Assembly: GCF_000203935.1 (NCBI RefSeq)
Contig: NC_008577.1
Coordinates: forward strand, 1,364,001 to 1,428,000
DNA: 64,000 bases
Direction of reading: 5' to 3'
From: Shewanella sp. ANA-3
Lineage (GTDB): Bacteria; Pseudomonadota; Gammaproteobacteria; Enterobacterales; Shewanellaceae
Shown: positions 46,274 through 55,591 of the stretch, one piece after another
Numbering within the stretch: position 1 is the first letter of the stretch
How the letters are laid out: each line of letters starts with the position of its first letter
Notes under the pieces: model-generated
Database searches by the model: none
What the model was told of the DNA's origin: nothing
What the model saw: the letters and a program-made list of their open reading frames with translations, nothing else
Made by a program: the position numbers and the translations under genes

Positions 46274-46301
46274 AAAAAAGGCCGGTATTCACCGGCCTTT
46301 T
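46274..46301 (-). terminator. Terminator of mscS
   Basis: AAAAGGCCGGT / ACCGGCCTTTT hairpin, ending in TTTTTT on the minus strand. Confidence 0.85.
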
Positions 46302-46315
46302 AATATGCTTGCTGA

Positions 46316-47143
46316 TTATTTGCTCTCAGGCAATTGCTTCACATGAATATCCATTTGTGGGAATGGAATTTCAATGTTCGCTGCATCGAGTGCATTTTTG
46401 ATTTGTTCTAAAATTTGGAAACGCGCAGTCCAGTAATCGGCGGTTTTAACCCAAGGACGAACCACAAAGTTGATTGAAGAGTTTGCCAATTCAGAAAGAC
46501 CTATGGTGTAACCAGGCTCTTTCAGCACGTATTGGTTGTTATCTAAAATCTCTGTTAATACTTTTTTGGTTTGCGCAATATCCGCAGAATAAGACACACC
46601 AATCACTAAATCGATACGACGATTTTCAGAGGCAGAGTAGTTTGTGATAGTGCCATTCATGATTGAAGAGTTTGGCGCCACAATCACTTTATTATCTGGG
46701 GTGCGTAATTTGGTTGAGAAAATGGTGATTTCATCAACAGTACCGGCAATACCCGCCGCTTCAATATAATCACCTACGCGGCATGGACGGAATAGCACCA
46801 TTAATACGCCTGAGGCAAAGTTAGACAGAGAACCTTGTAGTGCTAAACCAACGGCTAAACCCGCGGCACCGATAACGGCGACTAAAGAGGCGGTTTGTAC
46901 GCCAATTTGGCCTAAGGTGGCGATAATGGTGAACACAAACACCACTGCCCAAGCTAAGTTAGCCACAAAAGACACCACTGTTGGGTCAATCTTGCGGCTG
47001 TTGAGTACCTTACGTACTAACTTTTGTGCGACGCCAGAAAAATATTTACCGACGAAGAAAATAATGAGGGCAAATAAGATTTTTAAGCCATAGGTCATGA
47101 CCAAATCAGGCGCCTGCTTTAATAAACCTTCGAGGTTTTCCAT
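46316..47143 (-). CDS. mscS: Small-conductance mechanosensitive channel MscS
   Basis: A 275-residue inner-membrane channel, length as in E. coli MscS. Three N-terminal helices; TM3 reads AAGLAVGLALQGSLSNFASGVLMVLFRPCRVGDYIEAAGIAGTV, the Gly/Ala pore helix and start of the beta domain. NSSIMNGTITNYSASENRRIDLVIGVSYSADI follows. It opens under membrane tension to release solutes. 31 bases downstream of the OmpA-like gene. Confidence 0.95.
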   Translation of the reverse strand: MENLEGLLKQAPDLVMTYGLKILFALIIFFVGKYFSGVAQKLVRKVLNSRKIDPTVVSFVANLAWAVVFVFTIIATLGQIGVQTASLVAVIGAAGLAVGLALQGSLSNFASGVLMVLFRPCRVGDYIEAAGIAGTVDEITIFSTKLRTPDNKVIVAPNSSIMNGTITNYSASENRRIDLVIGVSYSADIAQTKKVLTEILDNNQYVLKEPGYTIGLSELANSSINFVVRPWVKTADYWTARFQILEQIKNALDAANIEIPFPQMDIHVKQLPESK

Positions 47144-47174
47144 TAAATTACTCCCTAAAAATACGCTAACAAAA

Positions 47175-47768
47175 CTAGTTATTATTGACGATAAATTGTA
47201 CTCGTCGATTTAATCTGCGACCTTCGCTGGAATGATTATCCGCAACAGGTTCAGATATACCTTTACCGACAACGGTAAAGCGATTTGGATTGAAGCCATA
47301 GTCTTCAACCAAAATACGTTTCACATTTTGAGCCCGTCGTAGTGATAACTGATAATTAAACTCTGGCGTACCGACAATGTCCGTATGCCCAACTAAAGTT
47401 AATCGAGTCTCAGTATTCGCGTCTAAAAAAGCTTTCACTAAGGCTAAAGCTTTCCATTGCGATAAATCTACTTCGGCAATCGCAAACTCAAAATACACAA
47501 TCGCGGTCTCAATATTATGACAATCAGCGGCTGAATAAGTACTGGGGTCATTGAGATCACATTGAATACTGCTGGATTTTACTTCGGCTTGGTAAACACA
47601 GCCATTGGCCATCACAGTGGTGTTTGCTGGTGTGTTTGGACAGGCATCTTTAATATCCGGGACGCCGTCTTGATCTGTATCTTGCCATGCATACGCTGGT
47701 AACATCTGGCTTAGGCTCAGCGCTAAACACGTTAATTTAATCCATTGCATTACGGATATTTTCACCAC
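47175..47768 (-). CDS. OmpA-family protein with a calcium-binding-type repeat
   Basis: A 197-residue envelope protein. The signal peptide (cut near AYA) is followed by a thrombospondin type-3-like repeat DTDQDGVPDIKDACPNTPANTTV and a C-terminal OmpA peptidoglycan-binding domain: VYFEFAIAEVDLSQWKALALVKAFL, LVGHTDIVGTPEFNYQLSLRRAQNVKRIL, GKGISEPVADNHSSEGRRLNRRVQF. The GTG start at 47768 has AAGGTG seven bases upstream; an ATG at 47750 is possible. It probably anchors the outer membrane to the wall. Confidence 0.88.
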   Translation of the reverse strand: MVKISVMQWIKLTCLALSLSQMLPAYAWQDTDQDGVPDIKDACPNTPANTTVMANGCVYQAEVKSSSIQCDLNDPSTYSAADCHNIETAIVYFEFAIAEVDLSQWKALALVKAFLDANTETRLTLVGHTDIVGTPEFNYQLSLRRAQNVKRILVEDYGFNPNRFTVVGKGISEPVADNHSSEGRRLNRRVQFIVNNN

Positions 47769-48052
47769 AAATCACCTTGTATTTTATCTTGAGTAGCTAA
47801 AACCACTAAGAGATTTGCACTGCATTAGCATGAGCATCTTAGTCTGGTATTCTATCTTTTTTATCGGCCTAACGCCAAGTTTTGCCCGTTATTTGATGCA
47901 AATCAATTGCATCAGCATAGATAACATCGGCTCCTTGTTGATTTTATCGGCAGACATAAAGGCAAACTATACAAATTTTTCCTTTGAGGCTAGAGTCGCA
48001 CTTACGCGATGAATATCCGCGTCGGGGATAGGCAGAAGAAGTCGAGGACAAG

Positions 48053-49066
48053 ATGATAGATTTACGCAGTGATACCGTGACCCAGCCAACAGAGGCGATG
48101 CGCTTAGCCATGTCGAGGGCTGAAGTGGGTGATGATGTTTATGGTGATGATCCGACCGTCAACAGTTTGCAAGATATGGCCGCAGAGATGTTTGGTTTTG
48201 AGAGTGCGCTGTTTACGGCATCGGGCACTCAGGCCAATTTACTCGCATTGATGGCACATTGTGAGCGCGGGGATGAATACCTGTGCGGCCAGCAGGCGCA
48301 TAACTATAAATTTGAGGGCGGTGGCGCTGCGGTTCTCGGCAGCATTCAGCCACAACCGCTGACCAATCAGCTGGATGGCACTATCGCCTTGACCGATATT
48401 GAAGCGGCGATTAAACCCGATGACATTCACTTTGCGCGCACGCGCTTACTGAGCCTAGAAAACACTATCGGCGGTAAAGTCTTGCCCCAGACTTATCTTG
48501 CCAATGCGCAGGCACTGGCATTTCAGCGTGGCTTAAAAATTCATTTAGATGGCGCTAGGGTGGCCAATGCCGCCGTGGCGCAGGGGATAGGGATTGCCGA
48601 TATTGCGGGGCATTTTGATTCGGTCTCCATCTGTTTATCCAAGGGATTATGCGCGCCTGTTGGCTCGCTGCTCCTAGGTGATGAGCGCCTAATTAAAAAG
48701 GCCACGCGCTGGCGTAAAATGCTTGGCGGCGGCATGCGCCAGGCGGGGATTTTAGCGGCGGCGGGTAAATTAGCGCTCATAGAGCAGGTTGAGAGACTTG
48801 GGGAAGACCATGAAAATGCTGCGTATCTTGCCCAGCAATTGAGTCAGTTGAGTGAGTTTGAAATCGATTTAGCCGCCGTTCAAACCAATATGGTGTTTGC
48901 AAACCTCGCGACCAATGTCGATGAGAAAGCGCTGGCGAAACGTTGCCGTGAGGCGGGCATTATCATCAGCCCTGGCCGCACGCTACGCTTTGTGACCCAT
49001 AAAGATGTGTCGCGTCAGGATATTGATAAAGTGCTACAAGTGTTTAAATTACATTTGCAGGCATAA
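48053..49066 (+). CDS. ltaE: Low-specificity L-threonine aldolase
   Basis: A 337-residue PLP enzyme cleaving threonine or allo-threonine to glycine and acetaldehyde. MIDLRSDTVTQPTEAMRLAMSRAEVGDDVYGDDPTV is the family N-terminus; TASGTQANLLALM, IHLDGARVANAAVAQG and the PLP lysine in VSICLSKGLCAPVGSLL are intact. Full length. A terminator follows. Confidence 0.95.
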   Translation: MIDLRSDTVTQPTEAMRLAMSRAEVGDDVYGDDPTVNSLQDMAAEMFGFESALFTASGTQANLLALMAHCERGDEYLCGQQAHNYKFEGGGAAVLGSIQPQPLTNQLDGTIALTDIEAAIKPDDIHFARTRLLSLENTIGGKVLPQTYLANAQALAFQRGLKIHLDGARVANAAVAQGIGIADIAGHFDSVSICLSKGLCAPVGSLLLGDERLIKKATRWRKMLGGGMRQAGILAAAGKLALIEQVERLGEDHENAAYLAQQLSQLSEFEIDLAAVQTNMVFANLATNVDEKALAKRCREAGIIISPGRTLRFVTHKDVSRQDIDKVLQVFKLHLQA

Positions 49067-49075
49067 TCGGCGTTG

Positions 49076-49102
49076 AGCCCAAGTGAAAACTTGGGCTTTT
49101 TT
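49076..49102 (+). terminator. Terminator of ltaE
   Basis: AGCCCAAG / CTTGGGCT stem with a 6-base loop, then TTTTTT. Confidence 0.85.
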
Positions 49103-49230
49103 ATACATCTTGCTTACTATATCGCCGATTTTAAAATCAAAAGTCGAATTGTGAGCCAGATGCTAGGCGAATTTTTTTAAGCCTATCTATACTAAAAACA
49201 ATAAGTTCACATCATTGAGGTCGAGCAGGG

Positions 49231-50697
49231 TTGAAACCTAACAATAATACTAATAAAGGGGTCGATTATTGGACAAAACGGATCAGTGAATTGGAAATGC
49301 CAGCGCTCTGTTCCACCGTCCAAACGTTAGAAAAGCTTGCCAAGGATGACGTATCGTCTCTCGCCTTACTCGGGCGAAGCGTGATGCACGATAACGCCCT
49401 CACATCCCGTATCTTACGTGTCGCTAACAGCGCGATTTACCATAAGGGCAGTACCCAAATTTCGACCGTCAGCCGAGCCGCCATTGTGCTAGGGTTTGAT
49501 GCGGTGCGTAATATTTGTATCACGGCTCAGTTGTTATCGAGTCTGTTAGAGAGCAAAAATCTTGCCCCCGCCGTTTATCAGCGCCTCATCAAATTAATGG
49601 CGAAGGCATTCCAAGCCGCCATGTTAGCGCGGATGATGCTCAGTGATTACGATGATGATATTCAAGAAGAAGCCTTTATCGCCTCTTTGCTTTATCACAT
49701 TGGTGAGAGTGCATTTTGGAGTATTGGCGGTGAGTTTACCGAAACCTTAGACAGCCAATTAACCGAGTGTGAAAACTCCGTCGAGGAGCGTAGCGTCATT
49801 CGTGAAGCTTTAGGTACCTCATTCTCGCAACTGACGCAGAGTATTGCGCGCCACTGGGGATTAGGGGAGTTATTGATCCAAGCGGTGAATTATCCCGATG
49901 ATCAACGCCCTGAAATTCGCTCTATCTTTCTCGCCGATAAGCTCTGTGAGATTCTCTCCCAAGAGGTGATTGATAAAAGCGAGCTGGATAAGCGTATCAG
50001 CCAAGCCGCTAATTTTACTGGGCTGGATGAGAAAGAATTAACCCTGAGAATGCAGCGCTGCACTAAGGCGACCCATAAACTAGCCGAAGCCTATGGCGCT
50101 AAAGTGTTGATTGATTATCTGCCCGATCCTAAGCGCATTAATAAGCTTGAGCCCAGCGTACCTGCGGTTGAGCTGCCCGTATTTGAGGCCAACTTGAATG
50201 TGCAACTGGCCAAACTGCGTGAGCTCACCGCCTTTGCGATCAATAAAGCCGATTTTAACCAAATCATGCAGACCGTGCTCGAAGGGATTTTAGAAGGCGT
50301 CGGCGTGGATCGCTGTGGGGTGTTACTCCTGTCGCCCAGTCGTAAACAGCTGCAACCTAGGATTATGCTCGGTCGAGATGCTGAAGAGATGAAGCAACTG
50401 TTTATTATCGATCTTGGCGATAAAAAGGGCTTATTTTCACTGGCGATGGAGCATAAGGAATGCCAGTGGATTGATAACCCCAATGCTAAAAAGTGGCTCG
50501 AGCAATGCAAAGAACTCAAGACTCAGCTGCCTGAGTCGGGTTTTTTGATGGCGCCACTCTTGGTCGATAGCAAAGTGATAGGCTTTTATTATGCTGACCG
50601 CGGGCCATCGGAAAGAAGTTTTAGCGAAGTGGACTTTCAAGCTTTTATCCACTTCTCGCAGCTGGCCAATGTGTGTTTTACCGTGTCGTTAAAATAG
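49231..50697 (+). CDS. HDOD-GAF signalling protein
   Basis: A 488-residue cytoplasmic protein. HDOD domain at about 15-220 (ISELEMPALCSTVQTLEKLAKDD, LTSRILRVANSAIYH, AAIVLGFDAVRNI, HIGESAFWSIGG, HWGLGELLIQAV), then a linker and a GAF domain at about 335-485 (VGVDRCGVLLLSPSRKQL, GFYYADRGPSERSFSEVDFQ). HDOD proteins are catalytically inert relatives of HD-GYP phosphodiesterases and act in signalling. The start is TTG at 49231 after GAGCAGGG. Single gene. Confidence 0.9.
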   Translation: MKPNNNTNKGVDYWTKRISELEMPALCSTVQTLEKLAKDDVSSLALLGRSVMHDNALTSRILRVANSAIYHKGSTQISTVSRAAIVLGFDAVRNICITAQLLSSLLESKNLAPAVYQRLIKLMAKAFQAAMLARMMLSDYDDDIQEEAFIASLLYHIGESAFWSIGGEFTETLDSQLTECENSVEERSVIREALGTSFSQLTQSIARHWGLGELLIQAVNYPDDQRPEIRSIFLADKLCEILSQEVIDKSELDKRISQAANFTGLDEKELTLRMQRCTKATHKLAEAYGAKVLIDYLPDPKRINKLEPSVPAVELPVFEANLNVQLAKLRELTAFAINKADFNQIMQTVLEGILEGVGVDRCGVLLLSPSRKQLQPRIMLGRDAEEMKQLFIIDLGDKKGLFSLAMEHKECQWIDNPNAKKWLEQCKELKTQLPESGFLMAPLLVDSKVIGFYYADRGPSERSFSEVDFQAFIHFSQLANVCFTVSLK

Positions 50698-50698
50698 T

Positions 50699-51238
50699 TT
50701 ACTGAGCGTTTTTAATTTCAGCGGTAATCTGTTTGGCAATCGAATTTGGGATGGGAAAGCTCAAATGATATTGGGCAATTTTCCATTCCCCATTGGTTTT
50801 AATTAGGGTGCCTGTCCCTCGACTCACGCCATAACTAGGGCTGTTGAGCAGTTCATCGAACAGGATCACATCACCATGCTGCACTAAATGGCGGCTGGTT
50901 AAATCGTAGCGCCAACCTTTGGTCGGGCGTGAATAGCGTTCAAACTCGGCCATGCCCCAACGCTCTGTCGCATCGGTTCCAATAAAAATACCATCCTGAC
51001 GATAGAGGGCAAAATACTTGTCCCAATCGGCACTACTCGAATATTGATTCAATTTATCCAGCACTTGAGCGGCCGCTTGCTCATCGCTAAGCGTTGTTGC
51101 AACTTGTTCGTTAGCAATGACGGTTTGTGGATGAAAACATAGGGCGCCAAGCATTAACAGGCTAGCGCTGAACAGTGCAAGACGTTGGCGAGTGCGAGCC
51201 AAATTGGAGCTACGCTCCGTGCGAGTGAAAATTGTCAT
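50699..51238 (-). CDS. NTF2-like protein with N-terminal membrane signal
   Basis: A 179-residue protein: a basic N-terminus, one hydrophobic stretch at about 20-42 (ALFSASLLMLGALCFHP), then a SnoaL/NTF2-like domain (AAQVLDKLNQYSSSADWDKYFALYRQDGIFIGTDATERW, GDVILFDELLNSPSYGVSRGTGTLIKTNGEWKIAQYHLSFPIPN). It is probably periplasmic. Families with this fold bind small ligands or act as hydrolases; the substrate is unknown. It is convergent with the HDOD gene, one base apart. Confidence 0.78.
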   Translation of the reverse strand: MTIFTRTERSSNLARTRQRLALFSASLLMLGALCFHPQTVIANEQVATTLSDEQAAAQVLDKLNQYSSSADWDKYFALYRQDGIFIGTDATERWGMAEFERYSRPTKGWRYDLTSRHLVQHGDVILFDELLNSPSYGVSRGTGTLIKTNGEWKIAQYHLSFPIPNSIAKQITAEIKNAQ

Positions 51239-51300
51239 CGTGGATTCCTTATCGTTATGGTTATTCGGTCTGATGGTTTCTAGAACAGATGCTAATTAGA

Positions 51301-52125
51301 TCAATGCCAGTTTATCGGATCGAGTTGATAAAAATGGCTCAACTCGCGGTAAAGGGCTGGATGCTCTAGATTAAGTGCTTCTGGCTTTTCAAAAAAGACC
51401 TCAGTCACTACGGCAAAAAATTCTGCTGGATTGGTGGCACCATAGTAATTAAACAGGGACGGGCGGCCAAGGGCGGCAGCTTGAACTAACTCATTAAAGG
51501 CCTGACTAAATACGCTCGACCACGACAGATAATCTTGGCGGCGCTGTAAAATCGGCGCGCCATTGGCGTGGCCATCTTCTTGATCTAATTGATGGGCAAA
51601 CTCGTGGATCACCACGTTGTTGCCATCGTGGGGATTGGCAGCGCCCTCTAAAGTATTCTTCCACGACAGTATCACTTGGCCTTGCTCCCAGGATTCCCCT
51701 GCCAGCACATTGCGTTGCTCCCAGATCAAACCCGCGGGATCTTGGTGTTGGCTATCGACAATAAAAGCATCGGGATAGACCAATATCTGCCTTAGATTGG
51801 GGTAAAAATCGGTATTGCGGTTTAGCAGAAGCAAGCATGCTTGGGCGGCGATGGTGACGCGAATTTCGTCGGTTATTTGCAAACCGTCGCAGCCGACGAA
51901 TCGTTTCTCATCCAAAAAGACTTGGATATGGCGTTTGAGTTGCAGCTGAAGATCCGCTGGCAAGGCGTGGAAATAAGGCAATCTTTTCTTCAAAATTGTT
52001 CGCCAAGCCTTAGGAAAGGCGCTGGCCATTACGCGCTTGCGGTGGAGCGTCTTGCGCCAGCGGCTCGACGCTAACCAAGCGATCGCACCGAGGCCAAGCG
52101 TTAGGGTAATGAAAACTGCGAGCAT
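51301..52125 (-). CDS. mtfA: MtfA family peptidase
   Basis: A 274-residue zinc peptidase. The active site is HEFAHQLDQEDG (HEXXH). The N-terminus is a membrane helix (MLAVFITLTLGLGAIAWLA). In E. coli MtfA binds the glucose repressor Mlc and is an aminopeptidase. FFAVVTEVFFEKPEAL supplies the downstream glutamate ligand. The family length fits. Confidence 0.92.
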   Translation of the reverse strand: MLAVFITLTLGLGAIAWLASSRWRKTLHRKRVMASAFPKAWRTILKKRLPYFHALPADLQLQLKRHIQVFLDEKRFVGCDGLQITDEIRVTIAAQACLLLLNRNTDFYPNLRQILVYPDAFIVDSQHQDPAGLIWEQRNVLAGESWEQGQVILSWKNTLEGAANPHDGNNVVIHEFAHQLDQEDGHANGAPILQRRQDYLSWSSVFSQAFNELVQAAALGRPSLFNYYGATNPAEFFAVVTEVFFEKPEALNLEHPALYRELSHFYQLDPINWH

Positions 52126-52228
52126 GAATTCCTCAGTGCACTATTTCCTTAGGTATATTAGCTAATGGGGATTCAGCGAGGCTAACTCAATGCTTTGGCT
52201 AAAAATAAAACGCTCTAGGATGTGCTTC

Positions 52229-53965
52229 TTACGGATAAAGTGAGGGGGTGTTGAGCAAAACTTCGGTGCGGTTTCGGCCCTGTTGTTTGGCTTGATAAAG
52301 TGCTTCATCGGCCTGGCAAAGGAGTCTATTGGTGTCGATTAATTGTGACGGTTGCCAGCAGGCTACACCTAAGCTGATGGTCACTAATCCCGAATGGGAG
52401 GAGTCCTCATGGGGAATGTGCAGGGCGATGATGGCTTTGCGCAAACGTTCGGCAATTTTGTAGGCATCCTCTAGATGGCTTGAGGGCAGTAACAGCATAA
52501 ATTCCTCCCCCCCATAGCGGGCAAGAATATCCGTCGGCCGTTGCAGAATCGATTTGGCGGCATTGACGATTTGCTTTAAGCATTGATCGCCCAGTACATG
52601 GCCGTATCTGTCGTTAAATTGCTTAAAGTTATCGATATCGAACATCACAATGCTGAGGGGCATATTATGATCGTTAGCGTAAATCAATTCCTTCTGAATT
52701 TGGCTGTCTAAATAGCGGCGATTATAACAGCCGGTTAATCCGTCGGTTTCGGCCATGGCTTTAACCTGAGCCGCATAGGTTTTAAGGGTTTCGAGCGAGC
52801 TCACCATCTGTTGTAGCTCGAGGTTATCGGTAATGGGCATTTGGGTGTCGAGTTTTTCATTGGCGATGGCATTCATGGCATCACGGGTGGCGATAACAGG
52901 CTTAATGATGCCTTTAGCGATAAAATGCCAACTGGTGAGCCAGATAAAGAAGCAATAGAGAATGCCGCCACAAAAGATCAAAATCACGAAGGATGTGCTG
53001 TCACTCTTAAGATTTGCGCCCGCGAGTTGAATTTCTTCTTCTACATGGTTGACTAATTCTTGGGTAAAGGAGGCGATTTCCTGCGCCGCACCAGCTTGAT
53101 AGCCAAAATGTGCATTGGCAATTTGGGTGCTTTTTAGCGCGTTACGGGAGAGGTCAAAAAGGTTGTCTTTACCCACCATGTTTTGCCTGATTTGCGATAA
53201 CCAGTCGATATAAATGGCGCTGTCTTGATTAAAGGAGCGCGAGATGTTGTCCATGGTTATCAGTCGGCGCATCCCATCCCGTTGTAATTGGTTAAGCTCG
53301 ACAAGGCTTGTCACATTTTTTACGTTATCGAGGAGCACAAACAGATGCTCGCCCTGATGAAGAAATGCTGAAAGTTTTTGATCTTCTGATAGATTCTCTG
53401 CAATTGCATTCAACTGCTTTTGGGCGATTAAGCGGTTATAGTGGCCATGAATTTGCTGCAACTGAGTTTGCATGCTATCGGAAAATGCTATTGCCATCCC
53501 CGAGAGATTCGCCTGAATATTCTGGGCTTGGAATTTGGCTTGCAGCGCTGTGTCGGTCAAAGTGTTGAGCAGGGGTAATTGCTGCTGATAATAAAGTTGA
53601 GTGTCTATGGCGTGGTTAAGCGCCTCATGCATATGCGGCGAGGTTTCCATGCTGGCGAGGGTTTTGGTATCCCTAAGCAAGTGTTCCCATTGGCTTGTGA
53701 GTTCTTGCAACAAACGTAGGCGCTGCTCCTCGGTATCATAATGGTTTAACTCAGTGGTGATGATTTGCAGTCTTTCACTGTTTTTTGCCAGTTGCAGCGC
53801 GGTTGTCACTTTCACCACATCGCTATTAACCAAGAGTTCGATTTCCGACCTTAGCTGTTGTGACAATAGGATAGCGATAACGCCATTAAGCAACGCCATG
53901 CCCAGAATGATATAAAAGGCCAGCGTAATTTTATGTTTTAGACTTGTGAGTCGTTTAGCATTCAT
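52229..53965 (-). CDS. Membrane diguanylate cyclase with periplasmic sensor domain
   Basis: A 578-residue protein: TM1 at about 13-33, a periplasmic helical sensor region (about 35-325), TM2 at about 326-350, a HAMP-like linker, then GGDEF (410-570). The active site GGEEF is at 485-489 and the inhibitory RxxD site RPTD at 476-479 is present, so activity is probably limited by product. No EAL domain. Its start overlaps the binding-protein gene by 4 bases (ATGA), so the two are made together. The neighbour is likely its ligand sensor. Confidence 0.92.
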   Translation of the reverse strand: MNAKRLTSLKHKITLAFYIILGMALLNGVIAILLSQQLRSEIELLVNSDVVKVTTALQLAKNSERLQIITTELNHYDTEEQRLRLLQELTSQWEHLLRDTKTLASMETSPHMHEALNHAIDTQLYYQQQLPLLNTLTDTALQAKFQAQNIQANLSGMAIAFSDSMQTQLQQIHGHYNRLIAQKQLNAIAENLSEDQKLSAFLHQGEHLFVLLDNVKNVTSLVELNQLQRDGMRRLITMDNISRSFNQDSAIYIDWLSQIRQNMVGKDNLFDLSRNALKSTQIANAHFGYQAGAAQEIASFTQELVNHVEEEIQLAGANLKSDSTSFVILIFCGGILYCFFIWLTSWHFIAKGIIKPVIATRDAMNAIANEKLDTQMPITDNLELQQMVSSLETLKTYAAQVKAMAETDGLTGCYNRRYLDSQIQKELIYANDHNMPLSIVMFDIDNFKQFNDRYGHVLGDQCLKQIVNAAKSILQRPTDILARYGGEEFMLLLPSSHLEDAYKIAERLRKAIIALHIPHEDSSHSGLVTISLGVACWQPSQLIDTNRLLCQADEALYQAKQQGRNRTEVLLNTPSLYP

Positions 53966-55410
53966 TGGCTATTGTTCTTATCAATTGCAGGCACTTCCCC
54001 ATAGGTATTCTGCAGATGCTTAATTTTGGCACTCAATTCAATAAAAATATCGGCGCTGTCCGCTTCATGCCGGCTTGCGGCGTAACACGCATGGCTTAAT
54101 TCTGGGTAAATTTGTCCCATGGCGGTCGTGGTAAAGTGCCCGACATCCAAGACTTTAGTTGACCAAAATAAATTTGCGATATGGCTCGCCTCGAATGCGC
54201 CAGCAATGGCTCTTTTTGAGGCTTGGTTAAATTCGGGCGCCGTTACTACGTCCATTCTGCAGGGATTGCCGCCACCGAGGGCATAGGCGTATTGGGCTTC
54301 ATAGGTGCCCATGTATTTAAGTAACCAATAGGCGGCTTGCGGATTTTTACTGTCGTAGCTCACTGCAAAGGCGTAGGCGCCGTTATAGGGGGTACCGCCT
54401 GGCACTTGAGCTACGCCAAGTCGAGCACCCGGCACATTGGCCTCGACTTTAAAGGAGGCCGACCATAGATTGTTGTAAGCAAAAGGCCAAATAGCCACTT
54501 GCCCTGAAGCCATTGCATTGGCCGCTTCGTTAAAGGCAAATTTGTCATCCGCAGGGATAGCGTAGGGCATCAGCTTACGGTAAATAATGGCCGCTTTTAG
54601 CGCCTCTTGATTGACAGCGGGCACCTCAAAATGCGTCAACTGTTTTTGTTGATTATAGATGGGCCACATCCAAGCACCACCTAAGCTCCAGATAATGCTA
54701 GAAAACTCATCGTTAATATGGGGCTTATTGCCTGACATTAAGGCAAGACCATAAAAGTTGTGGCTTAGCTGTTTATCGGCGAGGAGTTCACCGCTCTTTC
54801 GAGTAAAAAATACCGCTTGATCCTGCAGTTCATCAAAATTGGTCGCAGGTTTGAGTGGATAACCGAAACGTTGCTGAAAGTGGGTTTGCTCGGTCTTATT
54901 TTCAAACAGATCGGCACGGTAGTGGCTGCCCATCACATAGTTATTGTAGGGGATGGCGTGTAACTCGCCGTGATAAGACAAAATGTTAAGAAGTGATGGA
55001 TAGTAAGGTTCGAGATACCTTTCCATCGCTTTTTCGCCATCGGGATCGTATAGTTTGGCTAATTCTGGTAGCGGCACGGTATAGCCATTGGCAGCCCACT
55101 CTTTGGCCCAACCCGCCTCCATAGTGAGCAAATCGTACTTACCTTCACCTTGCAGCAACGCTTGGGTCTGAAGCTCAAACATGCTCTCAAGCTCGGTGCT
55201 AACCACATTGACTTTGACACCGGTTTTTTCGGTGAATTTAGGCAGCATTTCGCGGGTCAGATAGTCGGTCCAAAAGCCTTTTTCGGCGACTAAGGTGATG
55301 GGGGTTTTATTCGATAGCGGGGGAATTTGAGCCAAGGAAAATTCCGCTAAAGAGGGTTTTGTTAGCGTTAATCCAAGTCCAATAAATAGGAGCGATAAAG
55401 GTCTAAACAA
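53962..55410 (-). CDS. Periplasmic solute-binding protein coupled to the diguanylate cyclase
   Basis: A 482-residue exported binding protein of the sugar/extracellular SBP type. The start is placed at TTG 55410 because GAGGAG lies six bases upstream, giving MFRPLSLLFIGLGLTLTKPSLA as signal peptide; the longer ATG frame lacks one. Family features: ITLVAEKGFWTDYLTREMLPKFTEKTGVKVNV, DLLTMEAGWAKEWAANGY, HAIPYNNYVMGSHYRADLF, AFAVSYDSKNPQAAYWLLKYM. No permease or ATPase gene is nearby, so it likely signals to the cyclase rather than importing, as NspS does with MbaA. Confidence 0.88.
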   Translation of the reverse strand: MFRPLSLLFIGLGLTLTKPSLAEFSLAQIPPLSNKTPITLVAEKGFWTDYLTREMLPKFTEKTGVKVNVVSTELESMFELQTQALLQGEGKYDLLTMEAGWAKEWAANGYTVPLPELAKLYDPDGEKAMERYLEPYYPSLLNILSYHGELHAIPYNNYVMGSHYRADLFENKTEQTHFQQRFGYPLKPATNFDELQDQAVFFTRKSGELLADKQLSHNFYGLALMSGNKPHINDEFSSIIWSLGGAWMWPIYNQQKQLTHFEVPAVNQEALKAAIIYRKLMPYAIPADDKFAFNEAANAMASGQVAIWPFAYNNLWSASFKVEANVPGARLGVAQVPGGTPYNGAYAFAVSYDSKNPQAAYWLLKYMGTYEAQYAYALGGGNPCRMDVVTAPEFNQASKRAIAGAFEASHIANLFWSTKVLDVGHFTTTAMGQIYPELSHACYAASRHEADSADIFIELSAKIKHLQNTYGEVPAIDKNNSQ

Positions 55411-55530
55411 GAATGACTCCTCAGATACAAGGGTTAACATGCTAATAAATAGCATTAATAAACTTAGCTGTACATTAAGGATAGGCTTGATACAAATTAT
55501 AACTTAATTTTTGTAAGGTTTTTTTGAGGC

Positions 55531-55567
55531 AAAAAAAACCGGTGACCTAATCAATGTGGATCACCGG
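55531..55567 (-). terminator. Terminator of the parA/RHH operon
   Basis: CCGGTGA / TCACCGG stem with a 15-base loop, ending in eight T on the minus strand. Confidence 0.8.
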
Positions 55568-55591
55568 AAAAGGGTGGGAGATGGCGCGGTA

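Noticed and set aside
47815..48012. 65-codon plus-strand frame before ltaE
   Set aside because: No ribosome-binding site and an unlikely composition; it covers the promoter regions of two genes.
55411..55455. ATG start giving a 497-residue binding protein
   Set aside because: The extra residues do not make a better signal peptide and the frame passes through the GAGGAG site that serves the TTG at 55410.
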